A model generated the notes under the pieces. That model saw nothing but the letters and a program-made list of their open reading frames with translations. It was not told the DNA's origin and did not search any database. The translations under genes and the position numbers were made by a program. A stretch of DNA of 6,929 nt from an uncultured Pseudomonadota bacterium (GTDB taxonomy: Bacteria; Bdellovibrionota_B; Oligoflexia; Oligoflexales; Bog-1112). Location: contig CALBMD010000022.1 of the NCBI GenBank assembly GCA_937896265.1, forward strand, positions 1 to 6,929, read 5' to 3'. Positions 5,150 to 6,929 of the stretch are shown piece after piece (position 1 is the stretch's first letter; every line of letters begins with the position of its first letter).

Positions 5150-6808
5150 TTAATTGCTGTTGGAATCATTAGATGGCTTTTGTTTTTTATCTTTTTTTGC
5201 CATCTCACTAGTTTTTTTAGCAACGTTATCGCGGATTTCTTTTTCGATGAGTTGCTTCATAGCGGCTCTCTCAAGAGTTTTTCTCATCTCTTCAGCATCC
5301 CTAGCATCTTGTGCTTTAGCCATCTCTTCACGCTCTTTAACTTTGGTGTGTTCAAACTGAACTTTGGCCAAAAGCATCCTGGCAGAAATAACATTTGGAT
5401 CTGTGTCTTCAGCATGGTCGCGATCATTTTCTGGTTTAAAACAGGCTTTGCCCTTGGTAAGAGCATCTTTGCATCTCTTGCTATTTATATGAGCCCTGTT
5501 AATAGCAGCGTTGGCAACATCTTGCAGTTGGCGACCTGCCAAGCTTTCGCTAGCTGTGATGAATTCTTGTGTTTCACTGTTTTCAGCATCAAAAAGTTCA
5601 TCGATAGGTTTGAGGTGATGCAATTCAGGCGCTGAACTGATGCGCTTTTGTACGTAGTGAGAGAGGATACGTAACCTAGTTGATGCATCTGGGTTTGTTA
5701 CATGAATTGAGTGAGGGAAACGGTTAAGCGCGCGTCGGTCAATATTCCCTGGGTTATTTGTACAAAAGACTACAAAGAAGTTTTTTGAAAGCGTTCCTAG
5801 CTTTTGTAAGAAAGCATTGATTTCTTCTGTCGGCTGACCATGGCGCGGAGTAAGTATTAACTCGCCTTCATCGAAGATTAAACCAATTTTCTTTTTGCTA
5901 TTACCTCTAAAAAAGCTTCCCCACTTTTTATAAGGCTGGTCAACGTAAGAAAGAAGATGCTCAAATGCGTTGCGTTTTTTGGCACCTGTCATCATCCAGT
6001 TATCAATTTCATAGCCTTCAGAAGCAGCAAGAAGCATCTGTGTTTTGACCATAACGATTTCAAAATCGGTGCCAGGGTGGTTCTTTAGTAGCTTAGCGAA
6101 GATAGTTTTCCCGGTACCACTTGGACCATAGAGCAAAAGATTTGGCAAGCCCTCACCTTTTGTGTTGGCTGTAGTAAGATCCCATAGAAAAGCCTCAAGT
6201 TGCTCTTGCACAGCATCTGGGTACATTAGATCATTAAAACCCATGTTGGTTTTTTCGACGCTTTGTGATTGCAGCCAAACACGTGGAGGCGCTGAATCAG
6301 AGATCCCTTGAACACCTATTTCCTTAATAGGGCGAAACATTTCATTAAATAGGTTTTGTAAAATACTTTCGCCTATTCGTTGGCCCTGTCTATTGACGCT
6401 AGCACCTAAAAGAGATTCATAAAGGATATCTCTTGTACCAGTAGCTGTTCCCTGAATAACCTGGCCTGCAGCATGTTTACTACGGTAAGAAGCGCTTTTA
6501 CGGTGGGTTATTTGATCTGGAACTTCCTTGATAATACCTTGTATCAAGCCCTCTTTTTCCTGGGGAGAAAGCAAATTATTCGGAATAGCATTAATTTGTT
6601 CTATCTTTGCAGCTGCTTCTTGCATGCATGCAAGATCAACTTCGCTGTTTGGTGGTAGAAAAAAGTCGAGAACACTCTCACCTGCCTTACCTACTTTATC
6701 TGTCCAGTTATCGTTAACGGTTTCATCTGCTGCTGCCCAAGCTGGTGTGCTTAAGGTGCTTGAAGTTAAAATAGCGTTTAAAAACAGTATCTTAAAGTAT
6801 TTTCTCAT
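5150..6808 (-). CDS. Exported ATAD3-like AAA+ ATPase with coiled-coil tail
   Basis: I place the start at the ATG at 6808 (552 residues) because AAGGA sits 7 nt upstream; a TTG ten codons further up lacks such a site. Residues 1-27 look like a Sec signal peptide: RKYFK, a hydrophobic core, then PAWAAA with cleavage likely after Ala25 or Ala27. Residues ~28-188 are helical and unrecognised. The AAA+ module starts near 189. It shows Walker A GPSGTGKT (228-235, Lys234), Walker B LIFDE (310-314, Asp313/Glu314), sensor 1 in CTNN (Asn351), Arg363 in NRF at the arginine-finger position and sensor 2 AGRQ (Arg426). The pattern resembles mitochondrial ATAD3 more than FtsH or ClpX. Residues ~475-540 are a charged coiled coil, ending in a Lys-rich then Asn/Ser-rich tail. 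No protease domain is present. All ATPase residues look intact, so ATP hydrolysis is expected. The export signal is unusual for this fold. It lies upstream of the PA-like gene on the same strand. Confidence 0.92.
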   Translation of the reverse strand: MRKYFKILFLNAILTSSTLSTPAWAAADETVNDNWTDKVGKAGESVLDFFLPPNSEVDLACMQEAAAKIEQINAIPNNLLSPQEKEGLIQGIIKEVPDQITHRKSASYRSKHAAGQVIQGTATGTRDILYESLLGASVNRQGQRIGESILQNLFNEMFRPIKEIGVQGISDSAPPRVWLQSQSVEKTNMGFNDLMYPDAVQEQLEAFLWDLTTANTKGEGLPNLLLYGPSGTGKTIFAKLLKNHPGTDFEIVMVKTQMLLAASEGYEIDNWMMTGAKKRNAFEHLLSYVDQPYKKWGSFFRGNSKKKIGLIFDEGELILTPRHGQPTEEINAFLQKLGTLSKNFFVVFCTNNPGNIDRRALNRFPHSIHVTNPDASTRLRILSHYVQKRISSAPELHHLKPIDELFDAENSETQEFITASESLAGRQLQDVANAAINRAHINSKRCKDALTKGKACFKPENDRDHAEDTDPNVISARMLLAKVQFEHTKVKEREEMAKAQDARDAEEMRKTLERAAMKQLIEKEIRDNVAKKTSEMAKKDKKQKPSNDSNSN

Positions 6809-6815
6809 AAAGAAG

Positions 6816-6820
6816 TCCTT
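6816..6820 (-). promoter_or_regulatory. Ribosome binding site of the AAA+ gene
   Basis: AAGGA on the reverse strand with a 7-nt spacer to the ATG at 6808. It decides the start in favour of the ATG that begins directly with the signal peptide. Confidence 0.75.
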
Positions 6821-6848
6821 GAAAAGCCTAAATTCCAAAAATTAGTAT

Positions 6849-6877
6849 GGTTTATCAAGTATTGAGCGGAATGTCAA
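6849..6877 (-). promoter_or_regulatory. Candidate sigma70-type promoter of the AAA+ gene
   Basis: On the reverse strand a perfect -35 TTGACA (6877-6872) is followed by a 17-bp spacer and TAAACC (6854-6849). The latter is a poor -10, but it is preceded by TGA as in an extended -10. Transcription would begin near 6842, giving a leader of about 34 nt. The spacing and -35 are good and the -10 is weak. Confidence 0.42.
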
Positions 6878-6929
6878 TATTATCGAGCAAGTTATCTTGT
6901 TTATAGCTGAAATAATAAGCTTTTCTAGT

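Noticed and set aside
5130..5151. Terminator of the AAA+ gene
   Set aside because: gctg-tttt-cagc is a 4-bp stem. The T run follows it only on the forward strand, the wrong direction for the AAA+ gene.

Overview
The window is AT-leaning bacterial DNA with three protein-coding genes. A 5'-truncated forward gene (2-814) converges on two large reverse-strand genes: an AAA+ ATPase (5150-6808) and, downstream of it, a 1285-residue secreted protein (844-4701). Both reverse-strand proteins carry export signals, and the large one looks like a lipoprotein. This points to a diderm, Gram-negative-type bacterium. The composition and the large, Cys- and Thr/Gly-rich lipoprotein would fit Bdellovibrionota/Oligoflexia or a host-associated lineage, but no marker here fixes the taxon and that placement is a guess.

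The centrepiece is the 844-4701 protein. Its first half follows, in order, the landmarks of the pore-forming B component of binary toxins (anthrax protective antigen, PA; Binary_toxB family). These are a DxDxDxxPDxxE calcium loop followed by a G-Y-Y turn, a WSTD..Y.D block, a HPL..ALPI block, a long Ser/Thr-rich insertion with an amphipathic Gly-rich hairpin, an NSGTLPAYN block, and a TP....M...DF block followed by a G.I.W....NAFLIIEP block. The PA14 pro-domain and furin-type site that precede the calcium loop in PA are absent. A short, probably lipid-anchored tether takes their place. PA domains 3 and 4 are not recognisable either. In their place are an Ig-like stretch, six tandem four-cysteine repeats (one interrupted by a (Thr-Gly-Gly)6 linker) and a Cys-free beta-rich C-terminal domain.

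The upstream reverse-strand gene encodes an ATAD3-like AAA+ ATPase with intact Walker A, Walker B, sensor 1, arginine-finger and sensor 2 residues. It has a clear Sec-type signal peptide, which is odd for an ATPase because the periplasm lacks ATP. It has a good ribosome binding site and a plausible promoter at the right end of the window.

The two reverse-strand genes are separated by 448 bp (4702-5149). From right to left this gap holds a seven-copy tandem array of 30-34 bp units, a short very GC-rich patch, and an AT-rich leader with a small dyad just before the toxin-like gene. The forward gene at the left edge encodes the C-terminal part of a transglutaminase-like (papain-fold) protein in which the usual catalytic Asp position appears to be His.

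How the genes work together cannot be proved from the sequence. The most interesting reading is a surface-anchored, PA-like pore or translocon next to an exported AAA+ protein, with a papain-fold enzyme nearby. A shared function is inference only.
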